DNA from: JAZNOL01 sp045580815
GTDB taxonomy: Bacteria > Bacillota > Clostridia > RUG12999
NCBI GenBank assembly: GCA_045580815.1
Contig: JAZNOL010000091.1
Span: 1-37,225, forward strand
Direction: 5' to 3'
DNA: 37,225 nucleotides
Shown: piece by piece, positions 30,583 to 37,225 of the stretch
How positions within the stretch are numbered: the first letter of the stretch is position 1
Layout of the letters: each line of letters begins with the position of its first letter
Notes under the pieces: model-generated
Database searches by the model: none
What the model was told of the DNA's origin: nothing
What the model saw: the letters and a program-made list of their open reading frames with translations, nothing else
Translations under genes and position numbers: made by a program

Positions 30583-31938
30583 ATGAAAAAACTTAAAAAA
30601 ACAGCACTGATAGCCTCGTTTTTTGTGTGCATGGCAATTTTTTCGGGTTGTAGCATGACAAACACCGGCTCATCAGACGAAGTATATTTATTGAACTTTA
30701 AACCCGAAATTGGCGAAATTTACAAAGAAATTGCAACCAAATACAAAGACGAAACAGGCGTTTCGGTTAAGGTTGTGACAGCGGCAAGCGGAACTTACGA
30801 GCAGACACTTAAATCCGAAATTGCAAAATCCCAGCCGCCCACAATTTTTCAGGTAAACGGTCCTGTGGGTTACGGCTCTTGGAAAGAGTATTGTATGAAC
30901 CTGTCAGATTCACCTCTTTATGAAATGCTTTCTGACAAAGACCTTGCAATAACTGAAGGCGACGGCGTTTATGCTGTTCCCTATGCGATTGAGGGCTACG
31001 GAATACTCTGCAACGGCGAAATTATGGACAAATATTTTGCCCTGCCCGAAAAAGCAACCGGTGTAAACTCTCTTGAAGAAATAAACAGCTTTGAAACTCT
31101 TAAAAGTGTTGCCCAGGACATTCAAAAAAACAAAGCTGCTCTTGGCATTGACGGTGCGTTTGCCGCAACCTCTCTTGCCACAGGCGACCAATGGCGATGG
31201 CAGACACACCTTGCAAACGCCGTGTTTTATCACGAATTTAACGAAAAGGACGATAATCGCTCCACAGTTATGACGGCTCTTGAAACAGGTGAAATTGCGT
31301 TTAAACACGCAGACAAATACAAAAATCTGTTTGACCTTTATCTTGACAACTCAACCACCGACAAAGGACTTTTAGGCAGCAAGACAACAGCCGATTCCAT
31401 GGCGGAGTTTGCCCTTGGAAAATGTGCAATGGTGCAAAACGGTACATGGGCATGGTCGCAGATTAAAGACGTTCAGGGCAACACCGTAAAAGAGGATGCT
31501 CTGGAATTTATTCCTATGTATATGGGCTTTGATGACGAGGAAGACATGGGCATTTGTATAGGCACGGAAGCCTATTTTGCAATAAACGAAAAAGCAACCG
31601 ACGAGCAGAAAAAAGCCTCTGAAGATTTTCTTGTGTGGCTGTTTTCTTCCGACACAGGCAAAGATTATGTTGCAAACAAGCTGGGCTTTAACGCTCCCTT
31701 TACCACATTTGGCGAAAACGAGCGTCCTGCTGACCCCTTAAGCCGTGACGTGCAGAAATGGGTTGATTCGGACAAAGATAATATAGAATGGACGTTTCAG
31801 GGCTTCCCCGGCGAAAATTTTAAAAACGATTTTGGCGGTGCTCTGCTTCAGTACGCCCAGGGAAACACCCCGTGGGAAAGCGTTGTGACAACCGTTACCG
31901 ATGCATGGAAACGTGAGTTTGGCAAAATGACCTCCTGA
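30583..31938 (+). CDS. ABC transporter sugar-binding lipoprotein
   Basis: A 451-residue family-1 extracellular solute-binding protein. It begins with a lysine-rich signal peptide and a lipobox ending AIFSGC (C23), so it should be lipid-anchored outside the membrane. The mature part has the two-lobed fold with VYLLNFKPE, TGVSVKVVTA, the hinge segment YAVPYAIEGYGILCN and MVQNGTWAWSQIKD. Neighbouring permeases, 4-alpha-glucanotransferase and glucan phosphorylase point to maltodextrin or another alpha-glucan oligosaccharide as ligand. GGAAAGAAAGG lies upstream of the ATG. A 696-bp repeat cluster separates it from the permease genes. The ATPase subunit is not encoded here, as is common for MsmK-sharing systems. 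Confidence 0.93.
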   Translation: MKKLKKTALIASFFVCMAIFSGCSMTNTGSSDEVYLLNFKPEIGEIYKEIATKYKDETGVSVKVVTAASGTYEQTLKSEIAKSQPPTIFQVNGPVGYGSWKEYCMNLSDSPLYEMLSDKDLAITEGDGVYAVPYAIEGYGILCNGEIMDKYFALPEKATGVNSLEEINSFETLKSVAQDIQKNKAALGIDGAFAATSLATGDQWRWQTHLANAVFYHEFNEKDDNRSTVMTALETGEIAFKHADKYKNLFDLYLDNSTTDKGLLGSKTTADSMAEFALGKCAMVQNGTWAWSQIKDVQGNTVKEDALEFIPMYMGFDDEEDMGICIGTEAYFAINEKATDEQKKASEDFLVWLFSSDTGKDYVANKLGFNAPFTTFGENERPADPLSRDVQKWVDSDKDNIEWTFQGFPGENFKNDFGGALLQYAQGNTPWESVVTTVTDAWKREFGKMTS

Positions 31939-31992
31939 TTTTTGGGGAAATGGTACAAATCAAAAGCCTTCCTTGTGGGTGCGATACAACGT

Positions 31993-32119
31993 CTTGCCTC
32001 CCTCTGACGAGGGAGGTGGCAAAACCGCAGGTTTTGACGGAGGGAGAGAACTGTAAAAACTACCCCTCAGTCATTTTCCAAAGGGAAAATGACAGCTCCC
32101 CTGACAAGGGGAGCCAAGG
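31993..32119 (+). mobile_element. R1 element, second ORF-less copy
   Basis: A 127-bp unit. The left arm is nearly identical to that of the copy at 6510 (CCTCCCTC/TGAC/GAGGGAGG and CAAAACC/GCA/GGTTTTG). The right arm carries different stems: an inner TCATTTTCC/AAA/GGAAAATGA-type hairpin and an outer GCTCCCCT/GACA/AGGGGAGC (32095-32114). It lies between the binding-protein and permease genes. Confidence 0.78.
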
Positions 32120-32139
32120 GTCTGTGCAGTCTCGAAAAC

Positions 32140-32311
32140 GCACAATCCCGCAGGGAACGGTTCGTAACCGTTCCGTTGCTGTGGGTTTGTACAATCATGC
32201 CGCCTTACGGCGACATCCCCTCATCAGTCTCACTACGTTCGACAGCTTCTCCCAAGGGAGAAGCCTCTGGACGGTACAATCCCGTAGGTGCGGATGTCCA
32301 CATCCGCCCGA
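32140..32311. repeat. R2 hairpins and an R1-type arm
   Basis: An R2 unit with GGAACGGTT/CGT/AACCGTTCC (32154-32174), which differs by one base from the one at 11365-11393. Then an R1-type right arm ending in GCTTCTCCC/AA/GGGAGAAGC (32245-32264), then another R2 unit GCGGATG/TCCA/CATCCGC (32290-32307) with its CCGTAGG box. No gene is apparent. Confidence 0.75.
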
Positions 32312-32314
32312 AAA

Positions 32315-32433
32315 AGGCTCCCCTGTGTAAGGGGGCGAAGCTTGCACGGTAGTGAATGACAATTCGGGGAATTGTCAGAGCCGTGCGTGGGCGAACCGCA
32401 GTGAGCTGGCAGCCGGATGGCTGACTGAGGGGT
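32315..32433. repeat. R3 multi-hairpin repeat, copy 3 (diverged)
   Basis: It shares with copies 1 and 2 the central palindrome TGACAATTC/GGG/GAATTGTCA and the surrounding GCACGG...CCGTGC stem. The ends differ (GGCTCCCCTG ... CTGAGGGGTT), and the last hairpin is CAGCC/GGAT/GGCTG where the others have CACGGC...GCCGTG, with pairing kept. Confidence 0.8.
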
Positions 32434-32483
32434 TGTATGTAAAACTCAGAAAAGTAAAAATACTAATCATTTATATAAAACAA

Positions 32484-32536
32484 TCCCTCCGTCATTTTCT
32501 TGCGAAAATGCCACCTCCCTTTACACAAGGGAGGCG
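32484..32536. repeat. R1-type right arm
   Basis: A CCCTCCG box, an inner hairpin CATTTTC/TTGC/GAAAATG (32493-32510) and an outer hairpin CCTCCCTT/TACAC/AAGGGAGG (32514-32534). It is the last repeat in the 696-bp spacer; about 100 bp of unremarkable sequence lie before the permease gene. Confidence 0.7.
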
Positions 32537-32634
32537 ATGGACGGTACAAACCAAACACCTCTTTCGGCAATTTCCTTATCTGCCCGCAGATAAGGGGTTC
32601 ACCTGATTTTGCGGGCAGAAAGGATTTTTAAATT

Positions 32635-33477
32635 ATGGAAAAATCTTTAAAAAAATATTTTTTTCTGTTTGTTTTTCCCACGTTGCTGGCGTTTTCGGTT
32701 GCGTTTTTAATTCCGTTTTTTATGGGATTTTATCTGTCGTTTACAAAATTTACAACCGTTGCCGATGCACGGTTTGTGGGGCTTGCAAACTATTTTGAAG
32801 CCTTTTCCAATCCGGATTTTTTAAACGCCTTGCGGTTTACGGCGGCGTTTACGGTTGTCAGCGTAATCACAATAAACGTCATTGCGTTTTTTCTTGCGCT
32901 GGCACTTACAAAAGGCATAAAAGGGCAAAACCTGTTTCGCACGGTGATTTTTATGCCCAATCTCATCGGCGGAATTGTGCTCGGCTACATCTGGCAGCTT
33001 ATTTTAAACGGTGCACTTCTTCCTTTCGGATACACACTCACAACAAAATCCGTGTTCGGATTCTGGGGGCTTGTTATCCTGATGAACTGGCAGATGGTGG
33101 GATACATGATGGTAATTTATATTGCCGGAATACAGAACATTCCATATCAGACATTAGAAGCGGCAAAAATTGACGGTGCATCCCCCTGGCAGACCCTTAA
33201 AAGTGTAATTGTACCCATGGTGATGCCGTCGGTTACAATATGCCTGTTTTTAACTCTGTCAAACTCATTTCGTCTGTTTGACCAGAATCTTGCTTTAACC
33301 GCCGGTGCACCGATGAAACAGACACAGATGCTTGCCCTTGACATTTACAACACCTTTTACGGCACTGTGGGAAGCGAGGGCGTAGGACAAGCAAAAGCCG
33401 TGCTGTTTTCGGTTGTTTTATCGGCAATAGGATTTTTGCAGCTTTATTTTACCCGCAAAAAGGAGATTGAGTCTTAA
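32635..33477 (+). CDS. ABC sugar transporter permease (MalF/MsmF type)
   Basis: A 280-residue inner-membrane permease with six predicted transmembrane segments. The cytoplasmic EAA loop, which docks the ATPase, reads EAAKIDGASPWQ (from residue 175) and is followed by VIVPMVMPSVT. It is of the MalF/MsmF/UgpA class and pairs with the next gene. AAAGGA lies about 10 nt before the ATG. The stop codon abuts the start codon of the second permease, so they are translationally coupled. The substrate is inferred from malQ and the glucan phosphorylase gene downstream. Confidence 0.93.
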   Translation: MEKSLKKYFFLFVFPTLLAFSVAFLIPFFMGFYLSFTKFTTVADARFVGLANYFEAFSNPDFLNALRFTAAFTVVSVITINVIAFFLALALTKGIKGQNLFRTVIFMPNLIGGIVLGYIWQLILNGALLPFGYTLTTKSVFGFWGLVILMNWQMVGYMMVIYIAGIQNIPYQTLEAAKIDGASPWQTLKSVIVPMVMPSVTICLFLTLSNSFRLFDQNLALTAGAPMKQTQMLALDIYNTFYGTVGSEGVGQAKAVLFSVVLSAIGFLQLYFTRKKEIES

Positions 33478-34311
33478 ATGAGAACAAAAAGCAATACAAA
33501 CCTTGTTTTAACAGGCGTTATGGCGGCACTTTGCGTGCTGTATATTCTGCCGGTTTTAATCGTTCTGATAAACTCATTTAAAGGGCAGTTTTTTATAAAC
33601 AGCTCGCCCTTTTCTCTGCCGTCGGGCGAAATGTTTGCCGGGGTTTCAAACTATGCACGGGGCATTGAAAAAACCGATTTTATAAGTGCATTTTTCTATT
33701 CGGTTTTTATAACCGTAGGCTCGGTGGCGGCTATTCTTCTGCTGACGTCAATGACCTCGTGGTACATCACCCGAATAAAAGGGAAATTCTCGTCTCTGCT
33801 CTATTATCTGTTTGTATTTTCCATGATAATTCCCTTTCAGATGGTAATGTTCACAATGGTGAAAACCGCAAATCTTTTAAGGCTTGACAATCCCATCGGA
33901 ATAATCCTTATTTACTGCGGCTTCGGGGCGGGACTGTCGGTGTTTATGTTTTCGGGATTTTTAAAATCCATTCCCCTTTCAATGGAAGAAGCGGCAATGA
34001 TAGACGGATGCTCTCCGCCCTCGATATTTTTCAATATTATAGTTCCGCTTATATGGCCGACGGCGGTGACAATCGCCATACTTAACACCATGTGGATATG
34101 GAACGACTATCTTCTGCCGTATCTTGTTATCGGGTCGGATTACAAAACAATTCCCATAGCAATACAGTACCTGCGTGGAGGCTACGGCTCAATAGACATG
34201 GGTGCAATGATGGCAATGCTGGTGCTGGCGGTTATACCGATTATTGTTTTTTATGTTTTCTGCCAGAAATATATTATTGAGGGCGTTGTAAGCGGCGCCG
34301 TAAAAGGATAG
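33478..34311 (+). CDS. ABC sugar transporter permease (MalG/MsmG type)
   Basis: A 277-residue permease with six predicted transmembrane segments. The EAA loop is EAAMIDGCSPPSIF (from residue 171), followed by IIVPLIWP. It is of the MalG/MsmG class and forms the heterodimeric channel with the preceding protein. Its ATG directly follows the TAA of that gene; AAGGAG (33460-33465) lies 12 nt upstream. The stop overlaps the malQ start region, giving a tight MsmF-MsmG-MalQ arrangement. Confidence 0.93.
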   Translation: MRTKSNTNLVLTGVMAALCVLYILPVLIVLINSFKGQFFINSSPFSLPSGEMFAGVSNYARGIEKTDFISAFFYSVFITVGSVAAILLLTSMTSWYITRIKGKFSSLLYYLFVFSMIIPFQMVMFTMVKTANLLRLDNPIGIILIYCGFGAGLSVFMFSGFLKSIPLSMEEAAMIDGCSPPSIFFNIIVPLIWPTAVTIAILNTMWIWNDYLLPYLVIGSDYKTIPIAIQYLRGGYGSIDMGAMMAMLVLAVIPIIVFYVFCQKYIIEGVVSGAVKG

Positions 34312-34317
34312 GTGACT

Positions 34318-35790
34318 ATGAGAAAAAGCGGAATTTTAATGCCGGTGTTTTCCCTGCCGGGCAGATACGGTTGCGGCAGCTTTGGCAAAGAGGCATTTGA
34401 TTTTGCGGATTTTTTAAAATCTGCCGGGCAAAAGGTGTGGTCAATTCTGCCTCTTGGCATAACCGGCTTTGGCAATTCGCCCTATCAAAGCTGGTCGTCC
34501 TTTGCCTTAAATCCCTATTTTATAGATATTGACGAGTTTGTTCAAAACGGAATTTTATCCGAAGACGAGGCGGTTTGTGCCTGCTGTGACAGCAATGCGG
34601 TAAGCTATAACTTTTTAGAAAAAACACGTCTGCCGCTGCTTAAAAAGGTTTTCATTAACGGGTTTGAATATTATAAATCCGCGTTTGAAAATTTCAAAAC
34701 AGAAAACGAGCAATGGCTCAGCGATTTTGCATTGTTTTCGGCACTTAAAACCCATTTTGGCGGTGTTTCGTGGAACAAATGGCAAAGCGGACTTAAACAC
34801 CGTGAAACAAGCGAGATTTTAAAATACCGCAAGCTTTTAAGCAAGGAAATTAAATTTTGCGAATTTGTGCAGTTTCTGGCATATTCGCAGTTTGGCAGAC
34901 TAAAACATCACCTTGAAAAGCTGGGAATAACACTCATGGGCGATATGCCGATTTACGTTTCCTATGACAGCTGTGATTGCTGGGTGAACCCTGAACTTTT
35001 TATGCTTGACGAAAATTTTGAAATGACACTTCTTGCCGGATGTCCGCCGGACGAGTTTTCAAAAGACGGTCAGCTTTGGGGCAATCCGGTTTATCGCTGG
35101 GAAAACCACCGCAAGGACAATTTTTCCTGGTGGAAAAAACGGTTTTTGCACAGCCGCAGTCTGTTTGATGCTTTGCGTATCGACCATTTCAGAGGATTTG
35201 AGTCTTTTTACGCCGTGCAGGGCGATGCAAAAACCGCACGGGACGGCACATGGCTGAAAGGACCCGGCTACGACTTTTTTGCAGAGGTTCGTCCATTCTG
35301 GGGGGATATGCAGATTATTGCCGAGGATTTGGGCTTTATAACCGACGGCGTGCGAAGCCTACTTGAAAAATGCGGATTTCCGGGGATGAAAATTCTGCAA
35401 TGTGCTTTTGACAGCGACGCAGAAAACGAATTTCTGCCTCATAATTACACAAAAAACTGCGTGGTTTACACAGGCACCCACGACAATGACACAGCGGCAG
35501 GGAAAATTGAAACCATGAAACGAAAAGAGCTTCAGTTTTTGAAAAATTACAGCGGTTGCAGACGTAAAAAGGATTTGCCTGCCGCCCTTGTTCGTATGGC
35601 AATGGCATCTTGTGCCGATACGGCAATAGTGCCCATGCACGATATTTTGGAGCTTGGCACCGAGGGACGGATAAATACGCCCTCCACACTTGGGGAGCAT
35701 AACTGGAGCTGGCGTATGCAGGAGGGTGCGGCTAATAAAACCGCGGCAGAAAATCTTTACGAAATGTGCCGCATTTTCGGGAGAATTTGA
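34318..35790 (+). CDS. malQ: 4-alpha-glucanotransferase (amylomaltase)
   Basis: A 490-residue GH77 enzyme that transfers alpha-1,4-glucan segments between maltodextrins and releases glucose. The N-terminal RKSGILMPVFSLPGRYGCG and GNSPYQSWSSFALNP segments are classical. Nucleophile D289 is in LRIDHFRGFESF, acid/base E336 in IIAEDLGF and the third acid D389 in GTHDNDT. The ATG at 34318 is chosen (AAAGGA 10 nt upstream); an in-frame GTG at 34312, directly after the permease stop, is the alternative and adds two residues. It is coupled to the permeases and is followed by the alpha-glucan phosphorylase gene after a repeat-filled spacer. Confidence 0.96.
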   Translation: MRKSGILMPVFSLPGRYGCGSFGKEAFDFADFLKSAGQKVWSILPLGITGFGNSPYQSWSSFALNPYFIDIDEFVQNGILSEDEAVCACCDSNAVSYNFLEKTRLPLLKKVFINGFEYYKSAFENFKTENEQWLSDFALFSALKTHFGGVSWNKWQSGLKHRETSEILKYRKLLSKEIKFCEFVQFLAYSQFGRLKHHLEKLGITLMGDMPIYVSYDSCDCWVNPELFMLDENFEMTLLAGCPPDEFSKDGQLWGNPVYRWENHRKDNFSWWKKRFLHSRSLFDALRIDHFRGFESFYAVQGDAKTARDGTWLKGPGYDFFAEVRPFWGDMQIIAEDLGFITDGVRSLLEKCGFPGMKILQCAFDSDAENEFLPHNYTKNCVVYTGTHDNDTAAGKIETMKRKELQFLKNYSGCRRKKDLPAALVRMAMASCADTAIVPMHDILELGTEGRINTPSTLGEHNWSWRMQEGAANKTAAENLYEMCRIFGRI

Positions 35791-35800
35791 GAGGGCAGAA

Positions 35801-35985
35801 ATAAGCCCTCCTTGTGTAAAGGGCGAAGCCTTTGGATGGTACAATTCGTAGGGAACGATCCGTGACCGTTCCGATTACAACCATTTATAATGAAAACGAA
35901 ATTTAACGGGCGAGAAGTCACGTCTGCCCCTACGACCAACGTAATATTTGTACAACCCCGTAGGGCGTGTCGACCTCGACACGCC
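35801..35985. repeat. R1 remnant and R2 hairpins between malQ and glgP
   Basis: A small R1-type palindrome GCCCT...AGGGC (35804-35823) is followed by R2 units GGAACGATC/CGT/GACCGTTCC (35852-35872, partly mispaired), GGGCG...TGCCCC reversed (about 35908-35930), and GGCGTGTCG/ACCT/CGACACGCC (35954-35975). TGTACAA and GGTACAAT boxes precede units. No gene is apparent in 35791-36048. Confidence 0.7.
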
Positions 35986-36048
35986 TGGTTACAACCCCGC
36001 CCTCCACGCAAATACATCACACAAAATCAAAGAAAGGCTGACTTAACA

Positions 36049-37225
36049 ATGTTTACTGAATATTTTACACAAACACGGGGCAAGCCCCTTAAAAACGCAC
36101 CGCCCAAAGAGATTTTTTATGCTCTTACAGATTTTGTTAAAGAGCAGATAAAATCCAAAGGCGTAATCGACGGCAAAAAACGGCTTTATTACATTTCCGC
36201 AGAATTTCTTACGGGAAAACTGCTGTCAAACAACCTTATAAATTCAGGACTTTTTGACACCGTAAACAGCGAGCTTGCCGCCGCCGGCACAAGCGTTGCT
36301 CAGCTTGAAGACCTTGAAAACGAGCCGTCGCTGGGTAACGGCGGTTTAGGCAGACTTGCCGCTTGTTTTCTTGATTCTCTTGCCACTTTAAATCTGCCTG
36401 CAAGCGGCATCGGCATAAATTACCGGCTGGGGCTTTTTCGCCAGAAATTCAAAAATTTAAGCCAGCACGAAACCCCTGACAGCTGGATTGAAGAAAATAG
36501 CTGGCTTAACAAAACAGACCGCCGTTTTAAGGTGCAGTTTAAAAACCTTGAGCTTGATGCAACAGAGTATTATATTGACGTTGTAGGCTACGGTGGAAAA
36601 TCTGACAGGCTGTATCTTTATGACTGCGAAACCGTCAACGAAAAAATTGTTCAGACGGGCATAACCTTTGACAAAACAAACATTGAAAAAAACATAAGTC
36701 TGTTTATTTATCCCGACGACAGCGACGAAAACGGCAAGCTTCTGCGGCTGTATCAGGAATATTTTATGGTCAGCTGCGGTGCACAGCACATTCTTGATGA
36801 GGCAAAGGAAAAAGGCAGTAATTTGAAAGACCTTGCGGATTTTGCCGCTGTGCAGATAAACGATACTCACCCCACGCTGATTATTCCGGAACTGATTTAT
36901 CTGCTTGAAAATGAGGGAATCTCCTTTGACGAAGCGGTTAAAACCGTCACCGACGTGTGTTCTTACACAAACCACACAATTTTAGCAGAAGCTCTTGAGA
37001 AATGGCCGCTGGAGCAGTTAAACCGCGTTACACCGCATCTTGTGCCGGTAATTAAAAAACTTGACGAGAAAATCAAGGCAGAGTTTAAAGACGAAAGCGT
37101 TTATATTATTGACAAAAATCAGCTTGTTCACATGGCGGCGATTGATATTCATTTTTCATACAGTGTAAACGGTGTTGCAAAGCTCCACACCGATATTTTA
37201 AAAAATTCCGAGCTGAAAAATTTTT
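36049..37225 (+). CDS. glgP: Glycogen/alpha-glucan phosphorylase, N-terminal part
   Basis: The frame stays open from the ATG at 36049 to the window end (392 codons; about half of a usual 750-800-residue GT35 phosphorylase). It opens MFTEYFTQTRGKPL, then YYISAEFLTGK, the signature NEPSLGNGGLGRLAACFLDS (residues 91-110), GIGINYRLGLFRQ, QINDTHPTLIIPELI and SYTNHTILAEALEKWP. The enzyme splits alpha-1,4-glucans with phosphate to glucose-1-phosphate, with pyridoxal phosphate bound in the C-terminal half that is not visible. The short N-terminus lacks the allosteric region of animal enzymes. AAAGG lies 11 nt before the ATG. It follows malQ and the ABC permeases, completing a maltodextrin module. Confidence 0.95.
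   Translation, partial: MFTEYFTQTRGKPLKNAPPKEIFYALTDFVKEQIKSKGVIDGKKRLYYISAEFLTGKLLSNNLINSGLFDTVNSELAAAGTSVAQLEDLENEPSLGNGGLGRLAACFLDSLATLNLPASGIGINYRLGLFRQKFKNLSQHETPDSWIEENSWLNKTDRRFKVQFKNLELDATEYYIDVVGYGGKSDRLYLYDCETVNEKIVQTGITFDKTNIEKNISLFIYPDDSDENGKLLRLYQEYFMVSCGAQHILDEAKEKGSNLKDLADFAAVQINDTHPTLIIPELIYLLENEGISFDEAVKTVTDVCSYTNHTILAEALEKWPLEQLNRVTPHLVPVIKKLDEKIKAEFKDESVYIIDKNQLVHMAAIDIHFSYSVNGVAKLHTDILKNSELKNF

Noticed and set aside
31950..32606. Three open frames (84-126 codons) between the sugar-binding protein and permease genes
   Set aside because: They are read-through of R1, R2 and R3 repeats and have no family resemblance.

Overview
The window comes from a low-GC, endospore-forming member of the Firmicutes, probably an uncultured gut-type Clostridia (Oscillospirales or Christensenellales-like). 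The evidence is spoVAD/spoVAE and a SpoIID-like C-terminus, AT-rich spacers with sigma-A promoters of the Gram-positive type (many with extended -10 boxes), strong AGGAGG-type ribosome binding sites, trmFO, a YjmF-type SDR mannonate oxidoreductase and a carbohydrate-centred gene content. No tRNA, rRNA or CRISPR array was seen.

Layout: (1) 1-3900: end of a SpoIID/LytB-like gene, rpsT, spoVAD-spoVAE, a sugar isomerase/epimerase-like TIM-barrel gene, and a convergent LysR regulator. (2) 3900-12100: a YitT membrane protein divergent from the LysR gene, then the glycolytic run pgk-tpiA-gpmI-eno and a PaaI-like thioesterase. Each spacer of the glycolytic run holds a structured repeat. (3) 12150-15782: a GH127-like glycosidase on the minus strand and trmFO. 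(4) 16048-22251: a uronate operon of uxaC, uxuA, an SGNH esterase, a GH28-like enzyme, uxuB and a HAD phosphatase. (5) 22437-30397, minus strand: a GH31 glycosidase, then an apparent operon (aldo/keto reductase, glycerate kinase, metallophosphoesterase, citramalate synthase), and a second YitT protein. (6) 30583-37225: an ABC sugar-binding lipoprotein, two permeases, 4-alpha-glucanotransferase and the start of an alpha-glucan phosphorylase. This is a maltodextrin uptake and breakdown module without its own ATPase gene.

How the genes fit together: plant or host glycans are cut (GH28, GH31, GH127, esterase), uronates go through fructuronate and mannonate toward KDG, and maltodextrins enter by ABC transport and are processed by MalQ and phosphorylase to glucose-1-phosphate. 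All of these feed the lower glycolytic enzymes.

The most unusual material is between the genes. Four classes of palindromic elements fill the spacers. R1 has inverted ends, each made of two hairpins; one copy between tpiA and gpmI encloses a DUF559 endonuclease-like gene, and a nearby ORF-less copy with matching ends lies between pgk and tpiA. R2 is a REP-like hairpin next to a CCGTAGGG box, with interchangeable stems. R3 is a 124-bp multi-hairpin unit in two nearly identical copies and one diverged copy. R4 is a single 162-bp cloverleaf-like unit with 23-bp inverted ends. The DUF559-bearing R1 copy is the best candidate for an undescribed mobile system: a nuclease gene whose ribosome binding site and C-terminal codons lie inside the repeat arms.
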